Both the position numbers and the translations under genes were made by a program. The notes beneath the pieces are model-generated. The model ran no database searches. It worked only from the letters and a program-made list of their open reading frames with translations, and was not told the DNA's origin. DNA of 64,000 nt from Gemmatimonadota bacterium (GTDB taxonomy: Bacteria; JAAXHH01), in the NCBI GenBank assembly GCA_026702745.1, contig JAPPBT010000025.1, positions 1 through 64,000 on the forward strand, given 5' to 3'. Shown here in pieces: positions 1 through 7,507 of the stretch. The first letter of the stretch is position 1. The number at the start of each line of letters is the position of its first letter.

Positions 1-2
1 TC

Positions 3-668
3 GAGGGCGAGGAGCACGTGACCTGGTATCCCGAAGTGAAGGAACCGGTCGTGATCTCCTTCGGTGCTGCAGTAGCTGAAATACACCAGCGGGCGGACCA
101 GTTTCCAAAACCTTACTGTCGTCATCATTTCGATCTGCAATACCTGCTGGACGGTCCGCTGCAGACGCTGGGGTCCATCCTGCAAGAGCGGCGCGGCGAA
201 GACCTGACTTTCTTCAAGGATTACGCCGAGCACATGCGCCGGCAGATCAGCGGACTTGGAAAGGGTAAGGACATCTACGGTCTCATCCACGCCGATCTGC
301 ACGTCGGAAACATCCTGTACCATCCCGATAACGGCTACTGCATCCTTGATTTTGACCAGTGTGCCTTCGGCTGGCGGGCCTATGACGTGGCGACCTTCAA
401 GTACAACATCATCGAGACGGTGCCCGACCATCTGACGGACGAGATCTGGCGCTGCTTCCTGGAGGGATATAACCAGGTGCGCCCATTGACGCAGGTGGAG
501 CTGGACTGCCTGCCGGTATTCGCGAATGCCTGGACGCTATGGGATATCGGCGAGACGCTGGTGCTGGCTACGCAGTGGGGCGGTCACCGGCCGGACCTGG
601 TCGAGGGAGATCTAAACCAGGATGAGTATCTGGACGAGGCGGTGGCGGCGTTGCGGGGGATGGTGTGA
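3..668 (+). CDS. APH-family phosphotransferase (5' truncated by window edge)
   Basis: This is a protein-kinase-like small-molecule phosphotransferase (APH/homoserine-kinase-II/fructosamine-kinase superfamily). The frame is open to base 3 and the first in-frame start (GTG at 18) lies mid-domain, so the gene begins upstream of the window. About 216 residues of the C-lobe are visible. They carry the Brenner motif HADLHVGN (catalytic Asp and metal Asn), followed about 12 residues later by LDFDQ, the equivalent of the kinase DFG metal site. The downstream RecQ operon is 173 bases away and has a different base composition, so the two are probably unrelated. The substrate cannot be told from sequence. 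Homologues phosphorylate aminoglycosides, choline, homoserine or ketosamines. Confidence 0.8.
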   Translation, partial: EGEEHVTWYPEVKEPVVISFGAAVAEIHQRADQFPKPYCRHHFDLQYLLDGPLQTLGSILQERRGEDLTFFKDYAEHMRRQISGLGKGKDIYGLIHADLHVGNILYHPDNGYCILDFDQCAFGWRAYDVATFKYNIIETVPDHLTDEIWRCFLEGYNQVRPLTQVELDCLPVFANAWTLWDIGETLVLATQWGGHRPDLVEGDLNQDEYLDEAVAALRGMV

Positions 669-841
669 GTGTGAGTATTGTGCGAGGTTTCGCAACCAAT
701 AACGACTGACATATCATATGAGGGATTTCGAAGATAACAGATCAGTTGATTATAGTACGTTTATGCTTCTACCAAACCATACACAATTGCACTACGGGCA
801 TCGAGGTGACGGCTTCGGTCCTAGCATCGGTGAGTTGATCT

Positions 842-2938
842 ATGGATAGACACCAAGCAGAGAAGCAGCTGAAAATCGCGGTAGATGATCCGAATGTACG
901 ATTTCGCGAAGGCCAATGGGAAGCGATTGACGCTCTAGTAAATCAGAGACGAAAATTGATCGTTGTTCAATATACAGGTTGGGGCAAAAGCTCAGTCTAT
1001 TTCATAAGTACTCGTATTCTACGCGACCGGGGCGCCGGCGTAACGGTTATCGTATCGCCTCTCCTAGCATTGATGCGAAACCAAATTGATGCAGCGCAAA
1101 GGCTTGGTATCCGAGCGGAAACTATAAACTCCACGAATCAGTACAATTGGCCTGATATAAAACAGGATTTGCAATCCGACCGTGTTGATGCATTACTGAT
1201 TTCACCAGAACGGCTTTCGAATGAGGAGTTCGTTGACGAAGTTTTGTTACCGGTGGCTGATCGCGTAGGCCTGTTTGTCGTTGATGAGGTACATTGCATC
1301 TCCGACTGGGGTCACGACTTTCGCCCCGACTATCAGCGATTGGTAAACGTGTTGAAACAAATGCCGCCGAATATGCCGGTTCTTGGTACCACCGCTACTG
1401 CCAATAACAGAGTAATTGAAGACATTGAAGCACTGCTAGGCGACATCGAAATCCATCGCGGTTCACTAGTCAGGAAAAGCCTTGTACTGCAAACACTGCG
1501 TCTACCAGATCAAGCGTCTCGGCTTGCTTGGTTAGCAAGGCATATCCCCAAGCTTCCCGGAACCGGAATTGTATATGTGCTGACAGTACGAGACGCCGAA
1601 CAGGTTGCACAGTGGTTGCGACAAAAGGGGATAGAAGCATACGCTTATTATGGGAACGTGAATCACGACGACTTCGAGGACAGCAACCAGTATCGTCTTT
1701 ATCTGGAAGAATGCTTGTATAAGAACGAGATAAAGACACTGGTGGCTACTACTGCTCTAGGTATGGGCTATGACAAGCCGGATGTAGGCTTTGTGGTACA
1801 TTACCAGGCTCCTAGTTCTGTAGTGGCGTATTACCAACAGGTTGGCCGTGCGGGAAGAGCAATTGACACGGCTTACGGAGTTTTAATAGCAGGGATGGAG
1901 GATGATGAAATCCACGAGTATTTCCGTCGTACTGCGTTTCCAGATGAGGAACATGTAAACAGTATCCTTGCTGTTTTGGCTGAATATGATGAATTATCGA
2001 TCGCCCAAATTCAGCAACATCTCAATCTCAGGTACGGGCAGATCGATAAGGTATTGAAGATACTAAGTGTTGAAAATCCATCGCCTGTGATTAGGGATGG
2101 TTACCGATGGCGCCGGACAGCGGTACCATACCAGATAGACCGCACTAAAATCGAACGCCTGTCATCGCAAAGAGAAATCGAGTGGCAGGAAGTCCAAGAT
2201 TACATTGATTCAGAGATCTGCCTGATGTCCTTCCTGAGGAATTCACTCGATGATCCGGAAAACGAAAAGTGCTGGCGATGTTCAGTCTGTATTGGCGAAC
2301 CTGTTTTGGATATCGATTTAGACCAATTGCCAATCGTTGAGGCAACTCGTTTCCTGAAACAAGGAGATATGCCATTCAAGACGAAAGTACGGGTAGCTGA
2401 TGATGCGTTTCCAACATATGGCTTTCAAGGCTACCTGCCTCAGGAGTTACGGTCATCCGAAGGAAGGATAATGTCGCGTTGGGGAGATGCGGGTTGGGGT
2501 CGAATGATTGCTGCCGACAAGAAGACAGGTGTTTTTCGAGATGAGTTGGTGGCCGCCATGGCAGAGATGATCGAAAAGCGATGGCAACCACATCCCAAGC
2601 CAGAATGGGTAACCTGGGTACCATCGATCAGACAACCAACGTTGGTATCTGATTTTGCAATTAGACTCGCGATACAATTACAGTTGCCTTTCGTTGACGC
2701 CATACACAAGATTACAGATAATGAACCCCAGAAGGATCAGCAGAACATCTTTCATCAGAGCAAAAACCTGGATGGCGTTTTCAGGATTTCAGATCAGATT
2801 CCCGAAGGTCCCGCTATACTGGTTGATGACGTTATCGATTCAGGTTGGACAATGACGGTGCTAACCACTTTGTTGCGACAGGCTGGAGCCGGGTCGATCT
2901 ATCCCGTGGCATTGGCTTCAGCGGATTCTGGGAATTGA
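842..2938 (+). CDS. RecQ-type DNA helicase fused to a ComF-like phosphoribosyltransferase domain
   Basis: A 698-residue superfamily 2 helicase. RecQ motif 0 (FREGQ) is near residue 21, Walker A GWGKSS near 46, DEVH box at 148-151, TTATA near 183, and arginine-finger motif VI QQVGRAGR near 332. A RecQ-style zinc cluster follows (C460, C477, C480, C483). The last 110 residues are not RecQ: WVPS (593-596), then RLAIQLQLP, a Q-rich stretch, and the PRPP-loop motif VDDVIDSG (661-668) followed by LRQAGA. This is the ComFC/ComF-type phosphoribosyltransferase pattern. There is no HRDC domain. The TGA stop directly abuts the ATG of the DprA-like gene, so the two are translationally coupled. Base composition is about 45% GC against about 63% around it, and codon use differs, which suggests recent transfer. 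Likely role: DNA processing in transformation-like uptake or phage/plasmid defence. The helicase call is firm; the biological role is inferred. Confidence 0.88.
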   Translation: MDRHQAEKQLKIAVDDPNVRFREGQWEAIDALVNQRRKLIVVQYTGWGKSSVYFISTRILRDRGAGVTVIVSPLLALMRNQIDAAQRLGIRAETINSTNQYNWPDIKQDLQSDRVDALLISPERLSNEEFVDEVLLPVADRVGLFVVDEVHCISDWGHDFRPDYQRLVNVLKQMPPNMPVLGTTATANNRVIEDIEALLGDIEIHRGSLVRKSLVLQTLRLPDQASRLAWLARHIPKLPGTGIVYVLTVRDAEQVAQWLRQKGIEAYAYYGNVNHDDFEDSNQYRLYLEECLYKNEIKTLVATTALGMGYDKPDVGFVVHYQAPSSVVAYYQQVGRAGRAIDTAYGVLIAGMEDDEIHEYFRRTAFPDEEHVNSILAVLAEYDELSIAQIQQHLNLRYGQIDKVLKILSVENPSPVIRDGYRWRRTAVPYQIDRTKIERLSSQREIEWQEVQDYIDSEICLMSFLRNSLDDPENEKCWRCSVCIGEPVLDIDLDQLPIVEATRFLKQGDMPFKTKVRVADDAFPTYGFQGYLPQELRSSEGRIMSRWGDAGWGRMIAADKKTGVFRDELVAAMAEMIEKRWQPHPKPEWVTWVPSIRQPTLVSDFAIRLAIQLQLPFVDAIHKITDNEPQKDQQNIFHQSKNLDGVFRISDQIPEGPAILVDDVIDSGWTMTVLTTLLRQAGAGSIYPVALASADSGN

Positions 2939-4267
2939 ATGTCAGAACTATATAGAACACAGGCTATCCTGTTATTAAGCGCTCATTTCTCACAGGTGGG
3001 AAATGATGCGGCCAAACCGTTGACGATCAGTGAGTGGAAGCGATTTGCAGGATGGCTTCGGAAACGCGACATGAATCCATGGGATCTAATGACCGGGGAC
3101 ATCCATGAGCAGTTAACGGAGTGGTCTGATAAGTCTATTACACTAGAGCGTCTTAAAAGGCTCTTGGACAGAGGTGGAGCTCTTGCAATCGCGATGGAGA
3201 AATGGACCGGTGCAGGTCTTTGGGTTCTGACACGAGAGGACTATCCAAAGCGGTTCAAAAAACGACTGGGGAACGCTGCGCCAATCGTCGTGTTTGGTAG
3301 TGGGAACAAATCCATGTTGAAGGATGGAGGGTTGGCTGTAGTAGGCTCGCGCAACGCGGCGGAGGAAGACCTGGCGTACAGTTCTGGTGTAGGGGTTGTG
3401 GCCGCTGGAAGTGGCCTAACGGTTGTGTCCGGTGGTGCGAGAGGAGTAGATGAATCCGCAATGCTTGGAGCGCTCGCAAACTGTGGTAACGTGATCGGAG
3501 TGCTAGCGGACAATCTTTTGCGAACTAGTTCGAGTCTAAAGTATCGTAGACACCTTCAGGATCAGAATCTCGTTCTGATTTCTACCACAAATCCAGAATC
3601 GGGTTTCAACACAGCCAAAGCTATGGAGCGCAATAAATACATCTACTGTCTATCTGATGCAGCGATAGTCGTTCACTCCGGCGTTAAAGGCGGCACTTGG
3701 ACTGGTGCCATGGAAAATCATAGGAAGAAATGGGTGCCAACCTGGGTCAAACGTACCGCTGACAGAAAAGCAGGAAATGAGGACATTGTTAATCGAGGGG
3801 GAGGACAGTGGGCTCCTTACAAAATCGCTGATGTTGTTCAGCAAGTACGTCTCTCAGTTGATACTTCCAATCAGACATACAGTGAAGCTGAGAGCAAATT
3901 AGTAATTGGCGAAGGTAAAAACCTTTATAGTGGGATACATGCTGATTTAACACTTGGTTTGGAGACAGATATTCAAAAAGGGGGAGATGCTTCGGATGAC
4001 GAAGTGGCTGGCGAATATCCAGATTCGAATGCGGAATTACATATGATCGACAAAAACTTAGGATTCTACGAGGTGTTTATTTCAAAAGTGAGGATTCTGT
4101 GTGAGAACGATCCAAAGAATCGCACGCAATTGGCTGACATATTGCAACTTAAAAAGACTCAGTTGGATGAATGGTTGAATCAAGCAGTTTTAGAAGGCAA
4201 ACTTGAAAAACTGTCGAAACCAGTTCGCTATATTTGGAGATCGGCAGAGCAAGGTAAGATATTTTGA
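2939..4267 (+). CDS. DprA/SMF-like Rossmann (SLOG) protein with C-terminal winged-helix-like tail
   Basis: A 442-residue DprA relative. The DprA core is recognisable: the lead-in LTREDYPKRFKKRL near 97-109, GSRNA at 136-140, SGGARGVDESAM at 164-175 (canonical DprA has GxARGID..AH, so the usual His is Met here), and RNKYIYCLSDAAIVV at 231-245. KGGTWTGA near 250 replaces the usual SGSLxTA. Residues about 375-435 resemble a small helix-turn-helix like the DprA winged helix. DprA binds ssDNA and loads RecA during transformation; SLOG relatives can act as nucleotide sensors in defence loci. The ATG starts on the base after the upstream helicase stop, so this is a two-gene operon. It shares the helicase's low GC. 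The altered pocket residues argue against an ordinary housekeeping DprA. Confidence 0.85.
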   Translation: MSELYRTQAILLLSAHFSQVGNDAAKPLTISEWKRFAGWLRKRDMNPWDLMTGDIHEQLTEWSDKSITLERLKRLLDRGGALAIAMEKWTGAGLWVLTREDYPKRFKKRLGNAAPIVVFGSGNKSMLKDGGLAVVGSRNAAEEDLAYSSGVGVVAAGSGLTVVSGGARGVDESAMLGALANCGNVIGVLADNLLRTSSSLKYRRHLQDQNLVLISTTNPESGFNTAKAMERNKYIYCLSDAAIVVHSGVKGGTWTGAMENHRKKWVPTWVKRTADRKAGNEDIVNRGGGQWAPYKIADVVQQVRLSVDTSNQTYSEAESKLVIGEGKNLYSGIHADLTLGLETDIQKGGDASDDEVAGEYPDSNAELHMIDKNLGFYEVFISKVRILCENDPKNRTQLADILQLKKTQLDEWLNQAVLEGKLEKLSKPVRYIWRSAEQGKIF

Positions 4268-4332
4268 GCTCAAGTCCTATTTCTAATTGGTCTAGCCTAC
4301 ACGTATCTTAAAAACAGTAGCAATTCAGACTT

Positions 4333-5469
4333 TTATCCTCTCAACATATTCCTCGCCTCCACCACACTTTCCACCGCCTGCTCCCGTGTATCCGCCATCG
4401 CCGTCAAGTGTCCCATCTTTCTTCCGGGGCGGGCTTCCTGTTTTCCGTACAAGTGCAGCTTGACTTCCGGAATGGCCAGGGCCGCTGCCCAGTCCGGTTC
4501 GCCATTCGTCCACAGATCTCCCAATAAATTTGCCATGGCCGCGGGCCGGGGCTGCTCAGTCGATCCGAGGGGCAGACCGCACACGGAGCGGACCTGCTGC
4601 TCGAACTGGCTGGTAACACAAGCATCGAAGGTGAAGTGGCCCGAGTTGTGGACGCGGGGTGCGATCTCATTTATGATGAGGTTCTCGTCGCGGTCGAGGA
4701 AGTACTCGACGCAGGCGACCCCGACGACATCGAGGGCTTCGAAGACCTTCCTGGTTAGGTTCACGGCGGTAACGTTTACCGCGCCGGACACGTCGGCCGG
4801 GGCGGTGGTGACATCGAGTATGTGGTGGCTATGCTTGTTTTCCACCGCACCGTAGTGCGCGTAGTCGCCTGTCAATCCCCTCGCAGCAACCACGGACAGT
4901 TCCAACTTGAAGTCGATAAACGCTTCGAGCACCGCTTCCTGCCCCGCCATGGACGCCCAGGCGCGGTCCACGTCGTCGGCCGAGTCAATCTTCACCTGCC
5001 CTTTTCCGTCATAGCCGAATCCGGCCGTCTTGAGCACGGCGGGCACGCCGATTTCCGCGACGGCCACAGCAAGTTCCTCTTTCGATTTAACGTGACGAAA
5101 TGACGCGACTGGAAACCCGTGTTCCGCCAAAAAAGTCTTCTCCCGCAGGCGGTTCTGCGTCGTGTGGAGGACACTTCCTTTGGGGCGAACCGGTGCAATG
5201 GGCGATGCGGCGTCGACGCATACGGCCGATATGTTCTCGAATTCCAGAGTGATAACGTCCACGTCTTCGGCGAAGCGCTTCACGGCCTCCACGTCGTCGT
5301 AGGCGGCGACGACTTCGCGGTCGGCGACGTGACCGGTGGGCGAGTCGGATTCGGGTGAGAGGGTGTGGACGCGGTAACCCATACGCCGGGCGGCAATGGC
5401 GATCATGCGACCGAGCTGGCCGCTGCCGAGGATACCGATGGTCGAACCCGGAAGGATTGGGTCGTTCAT
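4333..5469 (-). CDS. purK: N5-carboxyaminoimidazole ribonucleotide synthase PurK
   Basis: A cytosolic ATP-grasp enzyme of de novo purine synthesis. It makes N5-CAIR from AIR, bicarbonate and ATP. The 378 residues begin with the pre-ATP-grasp Rossmann motif GILGSGQLGRM. The ATP-grasp core follows, with VLKTAGFGYDGKGQ (the PurK substrate loop), then VEYFLDRDENLIINEIAPRVHNSGH, which is typical of PurK. Full length for the family. It lies 67 bases downstream of purE on the same strand, giving the usual purE-purK pair. It converges with the plus-strand DprA-like gene, and no terminator hairpin was seen between them. Confidence 0.96.
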   Translation of the reverse strand: MNDPILPGSTIGILGSGQLGRMIAIAARRMGYRVHTLSPESDSPTGHVADREVVAAYDDVEAVKRFAEDVDVITLEFENISAVCVDAASPIAPVRPKGSVLHTTQNRLREKTFLAEHGFPVASFRHVKSKEELAVAVAEIGVPAVLKTAGFGYDGKGQVKIDSADDVDRAWASMAGQEAVLEAFIDFKLELSVVAARGLTGDYAHYGAVENKHSHHILDVTTAPADVSGAVNVTAVNLTRKVFEALDVVGVACVEYFLDRDENLIINEIAPRVHNSGHFTFDACVTSQFEQQVRSVCGLPLGSTEQPRPAAMANLLGDLWTNGEPDWAAALAIPEVKLHLYGKQEARPGRKMGHLTAMADTREQAVESVVEARNMLRG

Positions 5470-5536
5470 GTCGCGGCGCCGTCCGTTACGGTCTGGTCGT
5501 TCATAGCGCTCGCGACGGCCAGTTCGTGTGTTCCAC

Positions 5537-6040
5537 TCACTGCAGCTCGTCTCCCATGACCTTGTCGGTCTGATCTTCCCGGTACGTCCTCAGTTTCTCC
5601 CGCAGGTCCGGCCGCGAGGTGGCCAGGATGGCCACGGCGAGCAGGCCCGCGTTCACTGCGCCGGACTGGCCGATGGCCAGCGTGCCCACGGGGATGCCGC
5701 GGGGCATCTGGACGATGGAGAGCAGGGAGTCCATGCCCTTGAGCGCCTTGCTTTCCACGGGTACGCCGAGGACCGGCAACAGGGTCTGGGCCGCCATCAT
5801 GCCGGGGAGATGGGCCGCGCCTCCGGCGCCCGCGATGATGACTTCGAGTCCTCTTCCCTCGGCCTCGGCCGCGTATTCGGCCAGCCAGAGGGGCGTGCGG
5901 TGGGCTGAGACGATCCGGCATTCATGGGGCACGTCGAACTGCTCGAGAACGTCCCTGACTTTCTGCATGGTGTCCCAGTCGGACTTGCTGCCCATGACCA
6001 CGCCGACGAGGGGATTGGGAGAAGATTGCCTTTCATTCAT
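5537..6040 (-). CDS. purE: N5-carboxyaminoimidazole ribonucleotide mutase PurE
   Basis: Converts N5-CAIR to CAIR, the step after PurK. The 167 residues contain the class I PurE signatures: [10 protein letters not shown] near the N terminus (phosphate binding), SAHRTP (catalytic His loop), [12 protein letters not shown], and a late [12 protein letters not shown] segment. The length is normal. It is the first gene of purE-purK. The 142 bases upstream hold no gene. They separate it from the end of the broken DCC gene, so purEK probably has its own promoter, although none stood out. Confidence 0.96.
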   Translation of the reverse strand: MNERQSSPNPLVGVVMGSKSDWDTMQKVRDVLEQFDVPHECRIVSAHRTPLWLAEYAAEAEGRGLEVIIAGAGGAAHLPGMMAAQTLLPVLGVPVESKALKGMDSLLSIVQMPRGIPVGTLAIGQSGAVNAGLLAVAILATSRPDLREKLRTYREDQTDKVMGDELQ

Positions 6041-6182
6041 GGATTCACCTCTTCATCGACAAAAACACTGGCGTGGAGCAACTGAGCAACCGAATGGAAG
6101 ATCGCCACGTACGACATGGCATGCCGCGTTCGGCAAGTTCGCCATTTACGGCATGGTACACCGCGAACAGTGATTAACCGTC

Positions 6183-6497
6183 TCAAATCTCGCATGCGTC
6201 GCCGTTACATCCCGTTTTTCTTCGTCCTGCGAACTTCAGGACAGGCGTCAGAAACAGAAACAGTCCGAAAGGAATCAACAGGGGAATCTGCATGCACACT
6301 TTGCGCGTCGCAAAGATCCCGGTGAATACCCTGTCCGTTCATTTTTCGTCCACGACGATTTCACCTGCGGGTACCTCTCCGATTGGTGACCGGTCAGTCC
6401 GCAATTCTACTCGGTCCAGCCAGTCCATGCGACCCGTGCGCTGTGCCTTCTGCGCGCAATCGGGACAGTGCTCATTGAAATACAGTCGTATACTCAC
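6183..6497 (-). pseudogene. DCC-family (DUF393) thiol-disulfide protein interrupted by an in-frame TGA
   Basis: Reading from a GTG at 6497 gives MSIRLYFNEHCPDC, the DCC-type N terminus with a CxxC (CPDC) redox motif. It continues through MDWLDRVELR and VPAGEIVVDEK to a TGA at 6341-6339. The same frame then carries on for 51 codons with no further stop: TDRVFTGIFATRKVC, then MQIPLLIPFGLFLFL (a membrane-like stretch), ending CNGDACEI before the true-looking TGA at 6183. The halves together match the DCC layout of CxxC head, GxxATxKVxxxxPLL and hydrophobic tail. The simplest reading is a single nonsense substitution, or a sequencing error. TGA recoding is unlikely because many genes here end in TGA. 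The gene follows ypdA directly, and its start lies in a 20-base duplication of the ypdA end. Confidence 0.7.
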
Positions 6498-6527
6498 TGC
6501 GAAATCTGTATACTCACTGCGAAATCT
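6488..6527. repeat. Perfect 20-base tandem duplication spanning the ypdA stop codon
   Basis: Bases 6488-6507 and 6508-6527 are identical (the unit begins GTATACTCACTGCG on the plus strand). The higher copy contains the ypdA TGA (6514-6516). The lower copy contains the GTG (6495-6497) used by the DCC gene. In one unit TGA and GTG overlap as GTGA, so the ancestral junction was probably a coupled stop/start that was then duplicated. Confidence 0.95.
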
Positions 6528-7494
6528 CGTCCTGCCCCAGAATATGCTCCACCACCTTCGGTCCATGCAAGCGGCTATTTTCGATGAAGATGTCGCTGCT
6601 CACGTTGCCGGCGGTGATGACGCCGATGATGTAGATACCGGGCACGTTGGATTCGAAGGTGTCGGAATCGTGTACAGGGATGTTGTTTTTGGGGTGGACT
6701 TTGACGCCCGTGCCGCTCAAGAAGGGCACGTCGGGTGTGTGGCCCGTCATGCAGAAGACGAAGTCGTTCGGGATCACGCGCTCAGTGCCCGCTGCTTCCA
6801 GGACCACATCGGTCTGTCGGATTTCCTTCACCGTGGAATCCATGATGGCCGTGATCGATCCCTCGGCGATGCGGTTCTCCAGGTCGGGCAGGACCCAGTA
6901 CTTGATGCCCCGGAACGCGCTCTGGCGGTAGGACATGGTGACCCGCGCGCCGGCGCGGTAGAGGGTCAGCGCCGTCTCCACGGCCGAGCTCTTGCCGCCC
7001 ACGACGAGGACGTCCCGGTCGAAGTAGGGGTGGCCCTCCTTGAAGTAGTGGAAGACCTTGGGCAGTTCCTCACCGGGCACGCCGATCCGGTTGGCGCTGT
7101 CGAAGGCGCCGGTGGCCAGGATGACTTTCCGGGTCCGGTAGTGCCGGTCGCCCTCACGCTGCGACACTGATTCGATCTCGAAGTCGCCGTCCTGGCCCGA
7201 GATGCGGGTGACCTCTTCGTATGTGTTCACCTTGAGTCCTTGGGACTCGACGAATTTCAGGTAGTAGTTCAGCGCCTCTTCCCGGGTGGGCTTGAGTCCC
7301 TGGACGATCATGGGCACGTCGCCCAGCGAGATGAGTTCCGGGGTCGAGTAGAAGACCAGGCCCGTGGGGAACTGGTAGATGGTGTGGACGATGCACTGGC
7401 GTTCCACGACCACGTAGTCCAATCCGGCTTGCTTGGCGGCGTAGGCCGCGGCGAGTCCGGCCGGGCCGGCCCCTATGATGACGGCGTCGTACAA
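6514..7494 (-). CDS. ypdA: YpdA-like FAD-dependent (bacillithiol-) disulfide reductase
   Basis: A flavin reductase of the thioredoxin-reductase-like YpdA/Bdr family, which uses NADPH to reduce bacillithiol disulfide. The TTG start at 7494 is chosen because GGAGG sits four bases upstream and the FAD motif VIIGAGPAG then begins at residue 5. Longer readings add about 29 residues that overlap the ABC-F gene and look non-coding. The NADPH site is VLVVGGKSSAVETAL, as in YpdA. There is no CxxC of the classical TrxR type. The late GHTPDVPFL and IYIIGV segments complete the FAD domain. At 326 residues it is normal length. It lies 13 bases after the ABC-F stop. A bacilliredoxin gene at 22.4 kb supports a bacillithiol-type system. 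No bsh biosynthesis gene is in view. Confidence 0.85.
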   Translation of the reverse strand: MYDAVIIGAGPAGLAAAYAAKQAGLDYVVVERQCIVHTIYQFPTGLVFYSTPELISLGDVPMIVQGLKPTREEALNYYLKFVESQGLKVNTYEEVTRISGQDGDFEIESVSQREGDRHYRTRKVILATGAFDSANRIGVPGEELPKVFHYFKEGHPYFDRDVLVVGGKSSAVETALTLYRAGARVTMSYRQSAFRGIKYWVLPDLENRIAEGSITAIMDSTVKEIRQTDVVLEAAGTERVIPNDFVFCMTGHTPDVPFLSGTGVKVHPKNNIPVHDSDTFESNVPGIYIIGVITAGNVSSDIFIENSRLHGPKVVEHILGQDEISQ

Positions 7495-7507
7495 AATCCC
7501 TCCGATC

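Noticed and set aside
6339-6341. TGA recoding (selenocysteine or Gly/Trp) in the DCC gene
   Set aside because: Many genes here end in TGA, there is no selenocysteine-type hairpin directly after the codon, and the position is not a redox site.
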